DNA of 64,000 nucleotides from Diospyros lotus (Eukaryota > Streptophyta > Magnoliopsida > Ericales > Ebenaceae), in NCBI RefSeq assembly GCF_014633365.1, contig NC_068347.1, forward strand, positions 27,568,493-27,632,492, in the 5' to 3' direction. The notes beneath the pieces were generated by a model that had not been told where the DNA came from, ran no database searches, and saw only the letters and a list, made by a program, of their open reading frames with translations. Positions 23,766-35,420 of the stretch are shown in pieces. Each line of letters begins with the position of its first letter. Within the stretch, counting starts at the first letter, position 1. A program made the translations under genes and the position numbers.

Positions 23766-25811
23766 CTATGGGGAAGAAGGAAGGCTGAGGTTGGAATGGA
23801 AGATGTCGGCGGGGGGGATGAAGGAATCCACGGAGAGTCCCGGGACGTTGAAAACGACGTCGTCGATTCTCCAGATCTCCTCCAACCTCGTCCGGCAGTA
23901 GTACGCTTGCTGCGCAGCCGAGATGTACTCGTCCTCGAAGCGGAAGACGGTGGCGATCGTCCTCCCGCGGTGAGCGATCAGCACGCCGTCCACGTCTCTG
24001 TAGTCTCCGATGCTGCTTCCGATCGTCGTCTCCCAGTAAACCACGTCGCTCCTCTCATCGGCACCCGAGATTTGGACTCTGGTGAGGTGAGAGTCCTCCA
24101 TGTAGACGAGGAGGCCGCTCTTCTGGCTGAAGTATCCGTAGAGAACGTGGCGGAGCACTTCGGCGGCTCCCTCGTTTCTATCCCGGACGTCGGCGGCGAC
24201 TTTCAGGACGAAGCAGTCTTCGTCTCCGATTCGCTTCTCGCCTAAGCACTGGGCTTTGGCGAAGAGGCTGGCCGTGCTCTTGGGATCCAGTCCCTGGGAG
24301 AATGAATGAATGAATGGTTCAGATCCTGAAATTCGAAAAAGCGAAAGGAAAGGAAAAGGAAAAAGGAAAAGAGAAAGAAAGCATATCTATCTATCTATCT
24401 ATCTATCTATTGTGTGTATGTGTAGGGATGCGATGAGTGAAATGGGATGGAGATCCCGAGAAGAGACGGAGAAAGCAAATTCACGTGTCGTTTGAGGTCA
24501 GTGACTGTAAGCGAGGTGAGTGAGGCAGGATGCCTAGTCCCTGTTGTCTGGGAAAGCTGGGGACAGCTTCCTTCTTCGTCGCCCGCTGTTCCATTTTCAT
24601 CATCTTTTATTTTATTATTATATATATCACATAAAAAATTAATATGTATATGTATTATATATGCTTAATTAATCCTGATGGTTAATTAAAGTGTAATAAA
24701 TACACAATTATTTTTTAAATAATTATGATCATAGGTTTTGTTAATAGAGCCTACTTAATTTTAACACATTTGTTAAGATTTATTTAATAGGAATAATTTC
24801 ACATTAATTCAAGTTCAGTGATGTATATATATATATGTGTGTGTGTGTGTGTGGAATTAGAATTTAGAATAATGTGGTGTGGTGTGGTGTGGTGTGGGGG
24901 TTACGAAATGCGACGGATGGCTTCATAATATAGAATGCAATGAGTGAAGAAGGGGAAAGGCAATTTATCAAAACTGAATAAATAAATAAATAAAGACGAA
25001 GAGGATGAAAGGCGCGCGGTAACCTGGATGATCCGGCGCAGCGGCCGCTGGGGACCTTTGGCGGCGTGGGTGCCCAGCCACGGCGTGTGGCGCCATACTA
25101 TCTTGCCGTCGCTGCCGGCTATGACCTTGTGCCCGGCCCCCACCGCCAGCTCCAGCGACCACATCCCCGGCGACATCTGCCACAGCACGAAGCACCCGTT
25201 CTCTCCGCTCCTCGTCCCCACCAAGTTACTCTTCCTCGCCCCCTTCCCGTTCCCCGGCGACGCCACCTCAGTCTCGCAGCATATCATCTTCACCGCCCCC
25301 GCCGTGTACATGTTCTTCACGCCCGCCCCGCTGCTCTGCATCTTCAAACACCCCGTCGCCGCCAAGTACTGTTGGATTATGTAGCTCGCCGACGAAGCCT
25401 CCTGATTCACATATATATATAATAATCCAATTAAGAAACAATAACGATATCATTGGTCCTCGAAAAATTCAAGATAATTAGAAACCCTACAATGGGGATG
25501 GTCTTGATCATCTGTGGACTGTTAATCACAGGAGTGTTGCCGGCGACAGGAATGGGGGCGAGAGGGCAGCCCAGGACGCCGAGCAAGAGCCTCAAATCCT
25601 GCCCCTTGGCCGGAACATTACTGCCGTACAACGCCATGGAGAGGCCGCCGCCGCCGGGGATGTTGCGCTGGACGCGAAACCATTCGCGAATGACTTCCCA
25701 GGAACTCTCCTTCTTGGCGGCGGCGTCAGGCATCTCTAAATCTGGGCCTTCCATGAGCGGCGTGAGGGGCTGGGGGCTCCACCTCTGCCTCCGGCGATCC
25801 CTGGATGCCAT
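23766..25811 (-). CDS. DUF620 family protein, complete
   Basis: Seen: three coding exons on the minus strand, 25811-25491, 25401-25024 and 24293-23766, all phase 0 with GT-AG introns, giving 408 residues. Exon 1 carries MASRDRRRQRW, an acidic stretch and LLGVLGCPLAPIPV. Exon 2 carries EASSASYIIQQYLAATG and VWRHTPWLGTHAAKGP. Exon 3 opens with GLDPKSTASLFAKAQCLGE and contains GYFSQKSGLLVYMEDS, YWETTIGSSIGDYRDVDGV and FNVPGLSVDSFIPP. Known: these blocks define the plant family DUF620; its biochemical role is not established. No signal peptide or membrane segment is evident. Coding exons are much richer in GC than the flanks, so long antisense open frames appear on the plus strand. The 5' leader has GA/TC-rich tracts. 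The gene looks intact. Confidence 0.94.
24385..24410. repeat. (ATCT)n tetranucleotide microsatellite
   Basis: Six and a half ATCT units inside intron 2 of the DUF620 gene. A (GGTGT)n run lies at about 24,873-24,897 in the same intron. Confidence 0.9.
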
Positions 25812-28092
25812 ATATGGATGTGGTTAAGAAGTGTTATTGCTTTGGTGTGGAATGAATGGATGGATGGTTGAAGAAATTGTTCTGTAGAAGAAATGGAAAG
25901 AGGCTAATGAGGAGAGAGAAGAGGGAGAAGGAAGAAGAAGAAGAAGAAGAAGAGGAGGAGGAGACAAAAGGGACAGGCCATCCGTCCAACGGCAAGTGAA
26001 ATTTGATAATAATGGAGAGGGAGAGAGAGATTGCAGATTGCAGAGAGTGGGATGTTGGCACGTTCCTTTTGCTTTATTCTTTCTTTCCTTTCCTTTTCTT
26101 CCTTTAGACTACTCTCTCTCTCTCTCTCCCTCTCTCTGACTCTCTCTGATTGCTTCTTTCTTATTCATATCAACATTTTAAGGTTTATTAACAAGATTCT
26201 CCTCCCTCTTGAGCCTCTCCAAAATGGAAAGCCATTAGCTAGCATGGCCCTTTCCGTCGTTCTTTTCACTCTTTTATAGACGCATCATCATCTATCAAAT
26301 TACCTAGCTGCTAGATCTCCCCCGGCCCCATCTCCCAAAATTGCCATTAGTCACTTGCTCCGATTTTTTCACAGAGATAAACCCAGATACCCAATTCTCC
26401 CATGTACGGTGGGTGTCTAGTCTTCCTTTTATGGTAAATCCCAAGTAATCACCATCGATTATATCATTTCATATAATTCACTTCGCTATATGTTGAGTAT
26501 ATCCCACGAACTCACTAGTTACTTAAGTAAGATTTTGGTCGGGAGATACTCAATAATGGAATAAAGTATAATTAAAATGAGGGAAATAGATTAATACAAT
26601 GAAAATGGATGGAAAAAAAAAAACAGAAGGATATTAAAATTGGTGTGATATTATAATTAAATGAGATAAATAATTACAGATATATATGTCGCCATATCGT
26701 TTTACATGGTGTAATATATATATAATATAATATCTATTATTGTCAGTGTGGATGATAGCCTACCCTGCCGAATCCAAATCATATTAAGAAAACAGAGATG
26801 ACTAAGGCTTGTAACCTAGTTTGTTGTCCTGTCTTGTCCTAAGATAAGTAAGAGCATGTTAAATAAATGGACCCACTACAGTAATTCATGAGGTTTGGAA
26901 AATTCAGCAACCTGGTGTGCGTACAACGATTGATTTAAATAAGGGTCATCTTTAATTTTTATTTTTAGGGTAATAGTAAGTTGGAAAAATTCACTAATTC
27001 CGACTTTCTTAATTACTCCAAGGCTTGCTGTATTAGTCTCCACATGGACTAGATTTCAGATGCTCTAAATCCAAAAGTCAAAATCGTTGGAATGGAACAA
27101 AATTAATACGGTGGGGGCAGAGGCAGGCAGAGCTCCCATTTGCTTAATCTCACAAAAGAAAGCAAGGTGGAGAGTCGGCATCGACGGACGCAAGTAATTC
27201 GGTATTGCTGTTACAATATGATCTTGCTGCGGGCCCGGTCTGATGTAATGTATTTTATTGTTGGTTTTGACTGAAACATGCATGAATGAATGAATGAATG
27301 TAATTTGTACAATTTCATTTTGAGAAGACCCCTCGAAGAGAAGATCAAAAAGAAGAAATGGCTTATTACTTAATATAAGTTATAATTAATCATCAATCAT
27401 TAATGTTAAATTATCCCTTCCTATAATAACGAATCATTAATCCATCGATGGTGAATTTTGCATAAAGAGAATATTATATGATTTCAAAGAAAGTTCAAGT
27501 TGGGGAGGAAATAGTGGTACAGTTGAATAGGTGATATTGTGATCCTTCCAAGCAAAGTCTAGCCAAAGAACATTACAAATTAAAAGATCAGCAGCAAGGC
27601 CATAACCGAGAGAGCGGTTGATCCGCTGTGCCTTTCGTCAGCTGCTGATGAGTTACAATCCACTCAGCATTTCCATCCAATCAAACTGCAATTTTCAAGC
27701 TCATCATCATGATCAAAGCAAGTCCAATAATTAATTAACCTGCTGTCTCAACCGATATCCTTCTTCCGCAGTTCTCTGCTTTATAATGAAACTCTCTCTC
27801 TCTCTCTCTCTCTAGGAATTATATAAACTCACCATTATATTTGAGACTTTTTGTGATTGGGTCTGTATGAGGCTGGTTATATATAGCTGCTTCTAGTTGG
27901 ATCCAAAATTTCTATCAACAATTCTAGTTGAGCAGTACTTGTCTATCTTTTTCATATATATATATATATATATAGAAAGGGTAATATATATATATATATA
28001 TGAAACCTATACCTATATAGCACGGATGAGTGTTGTGGACCTTGTTGTAGAGATTGGTGGTGAAATAATAGTTTGAAGAGTAAGTAGTCAAG
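25812..28092. other. DUF620 promoter/5' UTR and intergenic region
   Basis: Upstream of DUF620: GAA/GGA-rich leader (25,930-25,965) and TC-rich tracts (26,115-26,140). The rest is AT-rich with (TA)n and (CT)n runs; no recognised gene. The last few hundred bases are probably 3' flank of the minus-strand NAC gene. Confidence 0.5.
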
Positions 28093-31000
28093 TCAGTCTT
28101 GGGAAGAAGAAAGAGAGAGAATTTCGGCTATATCTATGTGGGGGAAGTCGGCTAGCTCCAAGGCTGGATATGGCGATTGGTACTGCAGACTGGGGCACTT
28201 CATTGGGATCTCAATATCCTGCATCCATCAGCATCGATCACAATTATTATATATATCAATTGAACATATTAGTACCCAAAAAAATTTCATATCTCACCGT
28301 ACATGTTATATTTGTTATGTTATTATTTAATAATAAAAAATAACGATTTATAATAAAATTTTATAATTATAACAAACTTTACAAGATGAGTGAGTGAATT
28401 ACAAAAATTAAAAATTCATTCCAGGCTTATAATAAACATAAAATTTAATATCTTTTTTTCACAACTTGCCCTTTTGATTAGGAGTAATAAGAAAACTACA
28501 TCTTTAATTTCTGATTGCATTTAGATTAAATATCACCAGGCGATCTTTGAAACGTGGATCGTAATTAAGGGAAGAAAGAGGTCTGGGATGAGTCAAAAGA
28601 ATCTATGGAAGACAATGAGCAATTAAAGGCAACTACTCCAGGTCCAGAATCAGTAGTCGTCTCATAGGTTTCAAGGCCACTTTAGGAAAAGAAGGCTAGA
28701 CTACGTTTCTTCTTCCATTTGCTTTTGGATCAAAAAGAGAGAGATCAAAGAGCTGCCCTTAATTTGTGGACCAATTATAATTTCTATCCTCTGATTTGGT
28801 GTGTGAATATCTGGGTGTTTGTGCACCTAATGAATAAAATATAACATTTTCGCAAAAAATTGTGCAAAGCCTTTCCGCATTTTTTGCTAAGAAATTTGTG
28901 CAAAGGTTTTTTTTTTTCTGTTAGTAAAATAGATTAACAGAAAACACACCCAAAAAAAAAATTGTGCAAAGGTTGCCCATAAAATATATGAGAACAATAT
29001 CACAATTAACTTTCTCACCTAAAAACCAATAATTTTCGAAAGATATATATATATGTGTATGTGTGTGTGTGTGTGTGTGTGTGACGCACAAGCAAAATTT
29101 TGGTGATTTCATAATTATGCATGCATGTCAGTTTATGAAGGGTAATCTAAAAAAAACAATTAAATAACAGAATTTTTATATTAACTAATCATATTGGGTT
29201 ATAATTGCACAAAATTAAAGGTCTTCTAAATCCAAATCTTTATGAATGCACATGGAAAAAGAGATGTGACTGTACCTGAAGTATTGGATCGGAGGGGAAG
29301 CAGAATGAATATAGGTCAGCTGAACTATTTGCCTCATCTGATGCAAATGGAGCTTGTAACAAGTCCTCTCTCGTGCTAGTTTCAAGCGGCGTGCTTTGGG
29401 TAACATCTGAAGAAGAGGCATCTGATGGAAATTTATAATTGGTAGAACAATCATTATCCAAATCCAAATTTTCATCTTCTGCTAAATCTTCATTCCCACT
29501 TGATAAACACATTATTGGTTCCTTGTCTGGAGGCCCATTCTTTTCCTTCAAGGGTTTTTGCACATGAATTGTACTCTTCATGAAAACTCGACATAATGCA
29601 TAAGAATCCTGCAATTGAGAAGGAAAACGTTAAGTTTACCGAAAGTTTTATATAAAAAATATATATATATATTTTTGGCTAAGATTTATAAACCTTGTAT
29701 TCTCAAGTAAAATTATTCTCTCTAAATAAAAGCATATGCTTCAAAATTTTATATAAAAAATTGAGTCAATTGACTATAACAGTATGATATTATTTTCATT
29801 CACTTATTGGAAAAATTGTATACTATCGATTTATAGTATTCATTAAATTAATATTAATTACCACATTACCATAAACCACGCATGCAGGCTAGGTGTGTTG
29901 AATATATTTCTCGTGTCACTGTGAGATGTCACAAAATATATATCATCTCAATTTATATTAAACTGGGATGCCAAATAATAGGAAAAAAGATGCATGGATA
30001 TATATATATACATATTTAAAGATATTTTTTTCTAAACATTTTAGAAACTATTGTTCGCTATTGTACATGCACCGAAGATGAAGAAGGGGAAACCAAAAAG
30101 GCAAATATGCATGTTATTATTGTAGATGAATTCCAGGGAAAGCAAAAGGCATTGATAAATACCAAAGTAAATTTTAATAGTGTAAAGAAAGATTATACGC
30201 ACCTTTAGAACTGATTGAACAGTATCAGATGAAGGCTGGTCGGTGAGGCGATATTCGTGCATGACCCAGCTGGTTCTGATGCCATGGGGAGCTCTTCCTT
30301 TATAATAAACCAAAGTCTTCTTCATTCCTACTGGCCGCTTCTGTGATTGCACAGACCGATCCTTCCCAGTAGCCTTCCAGTAACCGGCTCGGGTAGCTCG
30401 ATTTGTTCTCGACCCGTTCGGATACTTTCGATCTCTTGGGCTGTAAAAGTACCACTCCATATCTTTGCTAGGCAGGAACGACTTATCTGTATGAATTGTC
30501 ACGACAAATGAGTTGTTGATCCAAATGAATATTTTCTTTTAAAAGAAAATTGTTGTAGTTGTGAAAGAAAATGGCAGAAAGGCCGTTTGAACAAACTGGC
30601 ATTACGCGATGTAGACTTGACGGTTTATTCCAAAATCATTGTCAAGAAAATAAGAAATTAAAGAAGCAAGCATCATATTTCGAAATTTTAACCAAACTAC
30701 GAACATCCATCTCGCTAAACTTTTGTGTCAATTCATTCAGATCTTTCTATATAAAAATTATGCATAAAGATCAGTGTATAAATCATTATTCGTGCGTAAA
30801 ATAGATGTAAATGTACTCAAATATCAACTATCATTTAATCGCTGCTGCGTCTCCTCTCGCTATCGATTGCTTTTCGACCTAATTGCATCGTAATGCACTC
30901 AAATAAACCGCCTGAGTTGCGATCATCACTCTTTCATTGAAAAAGTCAGATAGAAATATATCACTAGACGACTCAACAGACTATTTTACCTGGTAAATCC

Positions 31001-31146
31001 CATGGTTCGCACTTGTACAGATCAACCTCGGGGATGATATCGAGCTCGATTGTGCGGCCTGTTATTTTCCGGTCGAGGTAGTATACAACCAGCTCCTCGT
31101 CGGTGGGGTGGAACCTGAATCCCGGAGGCAGGCTCATTGCTGCCAT
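28093..31146 (-). CDS. NAC domain transcription factor, four coding exons
   Basis: Seen: exons 31146-30990, 30486-30203, 29608-29276 and 28218-28093 (minus strand), GT-AG introns, matching phase, 299 residues. NAC subdomains in order: [61 protein letters not shown] and [31 protein letters not shown] and [18 protein letters not shown]. Together they fill about residues 4-160. The C-terminal half is acidic and Ser-rich, as in NAC activation regions. The last exon encodes a block with [18 protein letters not shown] and ends in TGA at 28,093; it lies 1,057 bases beyond exon 3 and is too short for a simple ORF scan. Known: NAC proteins dimerise and bind CGT-containing DNA. No C-terminal membrane helix is seen, so it is not an NTL type. 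An in-frame ATG at 31,185 could add 13 low-complexity residues; 31,146 is preferred. Confidence 0.94.
29061..29083. repeat. (GT)n microsatellite in NAC intron 3
   Basis: About eleven GT units within the long last intron of the NAC gene. Confidence 0.9.
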
Positions 31147-31757
31147 GAGAGAGAGAGAGAGAGAACTGGACCGAGATACGATCAACGCTCGAAGAAGAGA
31201 GAGAGAGAGAGAGAGAACTGGACTGAGATACGATCAACGCTCGAAGAAGACCAGCTTGTACGGAACTAAACTATATGTAGCCGTGTTCGAATCAAAGCAT
31301 TGGATTTAGCCCCTGGAACTTGTGTAAATTACTGAAACGCCATTTTTGTGAGTAGAAAGAAAACACGATATATATTTGGATGAATTATGAAATTACCTCT
31401 CCAATTTTGTAGTGAAATATTAAAGAAATTATCTTATGATATATAATGGGCTTATTGTTAAGCTAATATTAATATTCAAAACTTTGAAATAATTATCAAT
31501 TAATATCACCAGAGAAAATTATTGGAATTTCTGGTGAACTAAAATTTCATTTCAACGAAATAATTAGCAGAAGTAATTATCTAATTTACAAAAGCTAGAT
31601 TTCAACAACTATTAAATTTTTTTTTTTGTGTCCACGCACACATAAAATTATGCAACTTTGAAGGACATCAAATATATAATCTTTTTTTAAAATTGATGGA
31701 ATATAAAATAACTATAAAATTACCACTTACATTTCAAGTGTTACACCCATTATATAT
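31147..31757. other. NAC upstream region
   Basis: The 5' leader with GA tracts and the duplicated unit, then AT-rich DNA that should include the NAC promoter. No specific core element could be assigned with confidence. Confidence 0.5.
31163..31250. repeat. 52-bp tandem duplication in the NAC 5' leader
   Basis: The unit GAACTGGACCGAGATACGAT plus CAACGCTCGAAGAAGA occurs at 31,163-31,198 and 31,215-31,250 with one C/T change, separated by a GA repeat. It lies just upstream of the NAC start codon. Confidence 0.9.
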
Positions 31758-32387
31758 TGTCGACATGTAGAAATGATCGACCGAGATTTATCGGGCCGCA
31801 TTGATCCTGTAATCACAAATAGGGAAGGGAAGAAAACAGCAAAACCATCAACAAACAATGCGCTAAAATTTTTACGCGGTTCAGCCAGAATGGTGTCTAG
31901 TTCACGATTGTTGTCTGATATTTCTGACAAAGTAACAGTATATATTTTTTTTTCATGTCTTTACAATAGCTTTCGATCCCTTATTTATAGTGTGGAATAC
32001 TGATAATTTATACAAAGTTAAATGTGGTGAGGCCACCTCGTGAAAAACAAAGTGCCCTTCTTATCTCCTTAAAATATGGAGTAAAAGTTTCGCACTATTT
32101 GGGGTCTGATTTTCCATGGATGAGAATAGGTAGACATCAGATTTGGTTATTCTATTTTATGGTCTTCTTTACGAGTTAATCAGGTTGACCAACGAGTTAT
32201 AGCCATTGACAAGAGCTTGTTTGCTATCATAATCGGAGTTCGCGCTTGAACAATTATGCGACTTCACATAATCATCTTTGTTCTTAGGCTCGTTGTACTC
32301 CGAGAGGTTGGGCTCCATCATTAAATCACTCCCAACCTAAAGTAATCATATCAATAGCTCAAGGCAGTTCAAAAAATAGCCGTAACA
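31758..32387. mobile_element. Probable solo LTR
   Basis: A 630-bp block from TGTCGACATG to CCGTAACA flanked by TATAT on both sides (31,753-31,757 and 32,388-32,392). The TSD is low-complexity, so weak on its own. The start resembles the solo LTR at 22,332-23,081 (GATCGACCGAGATTTATCGG, GGCCGCATTGAT). Confidence 0.55.
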
Positions 32388-33170
32388 TATATCTTTATTA
32401 TTCAAAAATTACATCAATTTATTCCATACCAATTAGATTTACATTACTTACACTGTGAAAGTGGGATGAGGAATGGCATATAGGGTAATTACGGTGAAGA
32501 TTGGGAGCTAATAAGAGAAACTATGAAACGTTTTGAGAAGCGACAGTACTTTAGTTCTTTTTTAAGGGTGGGGACGGAGGGAGATTCGAATGCGGTGCCG
32601 ATTTGTGAGCTTTAGTGTGAAAGCGCCGCATGACATGACATGAATATTAATATTTTATATAATATATAAAGAGTATTGTTATTTAAAAAAATATGATTTA
32701 TATTATTATATAATAAAATATATATACATACCCTTAATTGCCCCAGCATTTTCCACTCGGATTCGCAAGCCAAGAAGGAACAGAGGCAGCGGCCCCCTTT
32801 AAAAGGCTGCGCGCGGCCCACCGATCTCCGCCCCCTTCACCCTCACACGCAATGCCATTGCTCTTTCCCCTTGCCTTGACACATTCGTCATGGTTTCTCT
32901 CTCTACCTATTGTTCTCGTTTTATTTATTTATAATTATGGATTAATTTAAAACATTTATTTATTTATTTTTACAATTTTGAAAGAGATTTGGTACATTTA
33001 TCTGTCTTTCTTTGAATAAAATAACTTAAAAAGCTATCTTATTAGACATAATAAATTATATATAATTTTGTTATAACTCTATCTTGTTTACCTTATTAAT
33101 TCTAACCATCCCTGTTAATACTTGTGAAGACCATCTTTAACAGTTTAGCTACTACAAATGAGTTATTATT

Positions 33171-33290
33171 TATAAATAACGGGTCATCTCTTTAACCTAC
33201 ACAAACAATATTATATAATATCGTTGATATTATAAATAACGGGTCATCTCTCTAACCTACATAAATAATATTATATAATATCGTTGGTAG
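33171..33290. repeat. 60-bp tandem duplication
   Basis: Two adjacent copies (33,171-33,230 and 33,231-33,290) share TATAAATAACGGGTCATCTC and AATATTATATAATATCGTTG with a few changes. Confidence 0.92.
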
Positions 33291-34869
33291 AAAACTGATT
33301 TCAAATAAACTACTCTTGACTAGTGGACTTGCCTCTTATGAACAAGTCACTCTCATTCTTCATAAAAAAAATCCTTTTAAAAATAAAATTAAACTTTCAC
33401 ACTTACACATACAGTTGGATAAATATAACTAAATTTTTACTGTTCACAATCCTTTCCTATGAGTATAATAATCATGATTATACTATTTTGCTCTCAATTT
33501 TTTTTTTTCTAGGTGACATCAATTATATTATTGCCTTAACTCTAAGTGAAGGGAGAGTACAACCACATAACTAGGCACGGGGAATCGCCACCATGCCCAA
33601 AGGAGCATAAAGCCATAAACGGCAAACAAAACGGGGGCCCATCTTCAGCTGAACATATGTACAAACACCTGGCGGGCAGGCACGCAGCGTGGCACAACGC
33701 TTTATCTTTTGGGCCCCCCACGCAACCCAAGCCGCTTTTCCTTTACCGCTTCTTTGCTGCTGTATTTAAGTGGCCCCTTTAGTTTCCTTTCCTTAAAATA
33801 TCATTTTCGCCGATCCCTTTAATGATTACAAACACAATCCTTGACTGCTCTGTGTGTGTCGCCGAACCAAAAGAAGCCTGGGAAACGTGAAGGATGCATA
33901 ACCTTTCATATGGACGATGATTAGATTGCCGTCTTTAAGAGGCTTCTTTTCTTTCGCAGTTTAATTTTACAGGCGAAAATGAGGGAAATGGCTTGAGTTG
34001 AGAAGTGTGGGGAACTACTGATGATCGGAAGTGGGGGATTTTAGGGTCTTTTGATGCGGAAATACCTTTTGCTATATCTTTACTACTACGTACCCACTCC
34101 CACCCCCAGCCCTCTGCAAGATGTGGTAAAGATTGAATTGATTTAACTTTGAATTAGCTTTAGCCTTGAATTAGATTTAACCTTGGGTTGGGCATGGCAT
34201 GGCATGGCGGCATGCAGTAAGTAATATATAAAGTATTCTACCACCATCATCTATCTTTATATAACATATATATATATTATTATTATAAAGTTAAAGAAGA
34301 AACGAAACGAAACGAATAAAGCGGCTCTTAAGTAGAGCATGTGATGTAATTCATTCTTAATTCTCATGTATATACTGATTTCATTTGATGAATTAATTTA
34401 ATACGAATAAATCAAGTGTATCAACGGCATTGCATGCACAATTTCTTAACCAAATATAAACCCAATTCAAATGGCCAAGTGTCTGAAAATGGGCCATCAC
34501 ATTCACTTCAATTGGGGCGACCCAGTTACTTTATTCTAAAGACCAAATTGGAAATTAACTTTAAAATGCGCCAATTAAATTAGTGAGCTTAGTCAAGATT
34601 TTTTTTTTTTAACTTAGCAAAAAGAAATAAACTAGTCAATAGTTCATGGGTAATGGGCATTTGAACAATATCAAAACAATAAATTGAGAATGTCGTGGTA
34701 GATCACATGATCCTATCAATCCTTGTCGGTAAAACTTTTTGTTCAATTTTATTACATTGTTGCAAAGTTAATCATAAAAATTTCTTTGTTATTTGGAGTA
34801 AGAAGATGCATAATTTCATACAATAATATATTCAAGTATTTGAAAAATAAAAGTAAATCTCTTTTTGAC

Positions 34870-35420
34870 TAGGGAAATACTCTTGGATTCATAATTACTT
34901 CTACGCCCCGAACATGTAATCGTTGACAACAGCGCCACGTGTCTGCTAAAGAGGGAGGCACCTCGCTTATGATATCTTGCTTGAGTCCAAGGAGGACACG
35001 TGGCATATATATATTTTCGTGACAATTGGCTTGATGATAGATAAGAGAGTATTTGAATTCTCGGGGATCAGCCATCTCGCCGAAGATCCTAAGGATAGAG
35101 GCTATCCTGATCCCTTCGAAAGCGGTGGCCATTATAGAATCCTTAGTAACAAGATTCCAATAAAAGCGGAAGAAAGATTCCAAAGATCTCTATCCAAAAT
35201 CTTTATCTCAGCGCAATGATAAAAGAAAAAAAAACAAGGAGAGGTAAGGGATTCTTTTTCGAATGATCTTTTGATTTCTTGAGCATAAGGAATAATTCAG
35301 AGGTTTTTAGTCTAGAGTTTTGACTTGATCGTCGGAGATAAACCGAGGGAGCAAGTCTCCGTCTCCATTGCAGGTGTCCTAGCAGAGGCCGAAGAGGGTG
35401 ATCGGCCACCGCATCATCAC
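34870..35420. mobile_element. LTR-like fragment, boundaries unknown
   Basis: GC-richer block with GACTTGATCGTCGGAGATAA and GCAGGTGTCCTAGC, wording common near the 3' ends of plant LTRs. No TG/CA ends or TSD could be set, so this is tentative. Confidence 0.3.

Noticed and set aside
23763..24245. 160-codon open frame on the plus strand
   Set aside because: It is antisense to DUF620 exon 3, which has clear family motifs on the minus strand. High GC in the exon explains it.
25028..25422. Two 118-codon plus-strand frames
   Set aside because: Both are shadows of DUF620 exon 2 in GC-rich DNA and show no domain.
33546..33782. 78-codon plus-strand frame in a GC-rich island, with an overlapping antisense frame
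   Set aside because: No recognised domain, no splice structure and equal openness on both strands.
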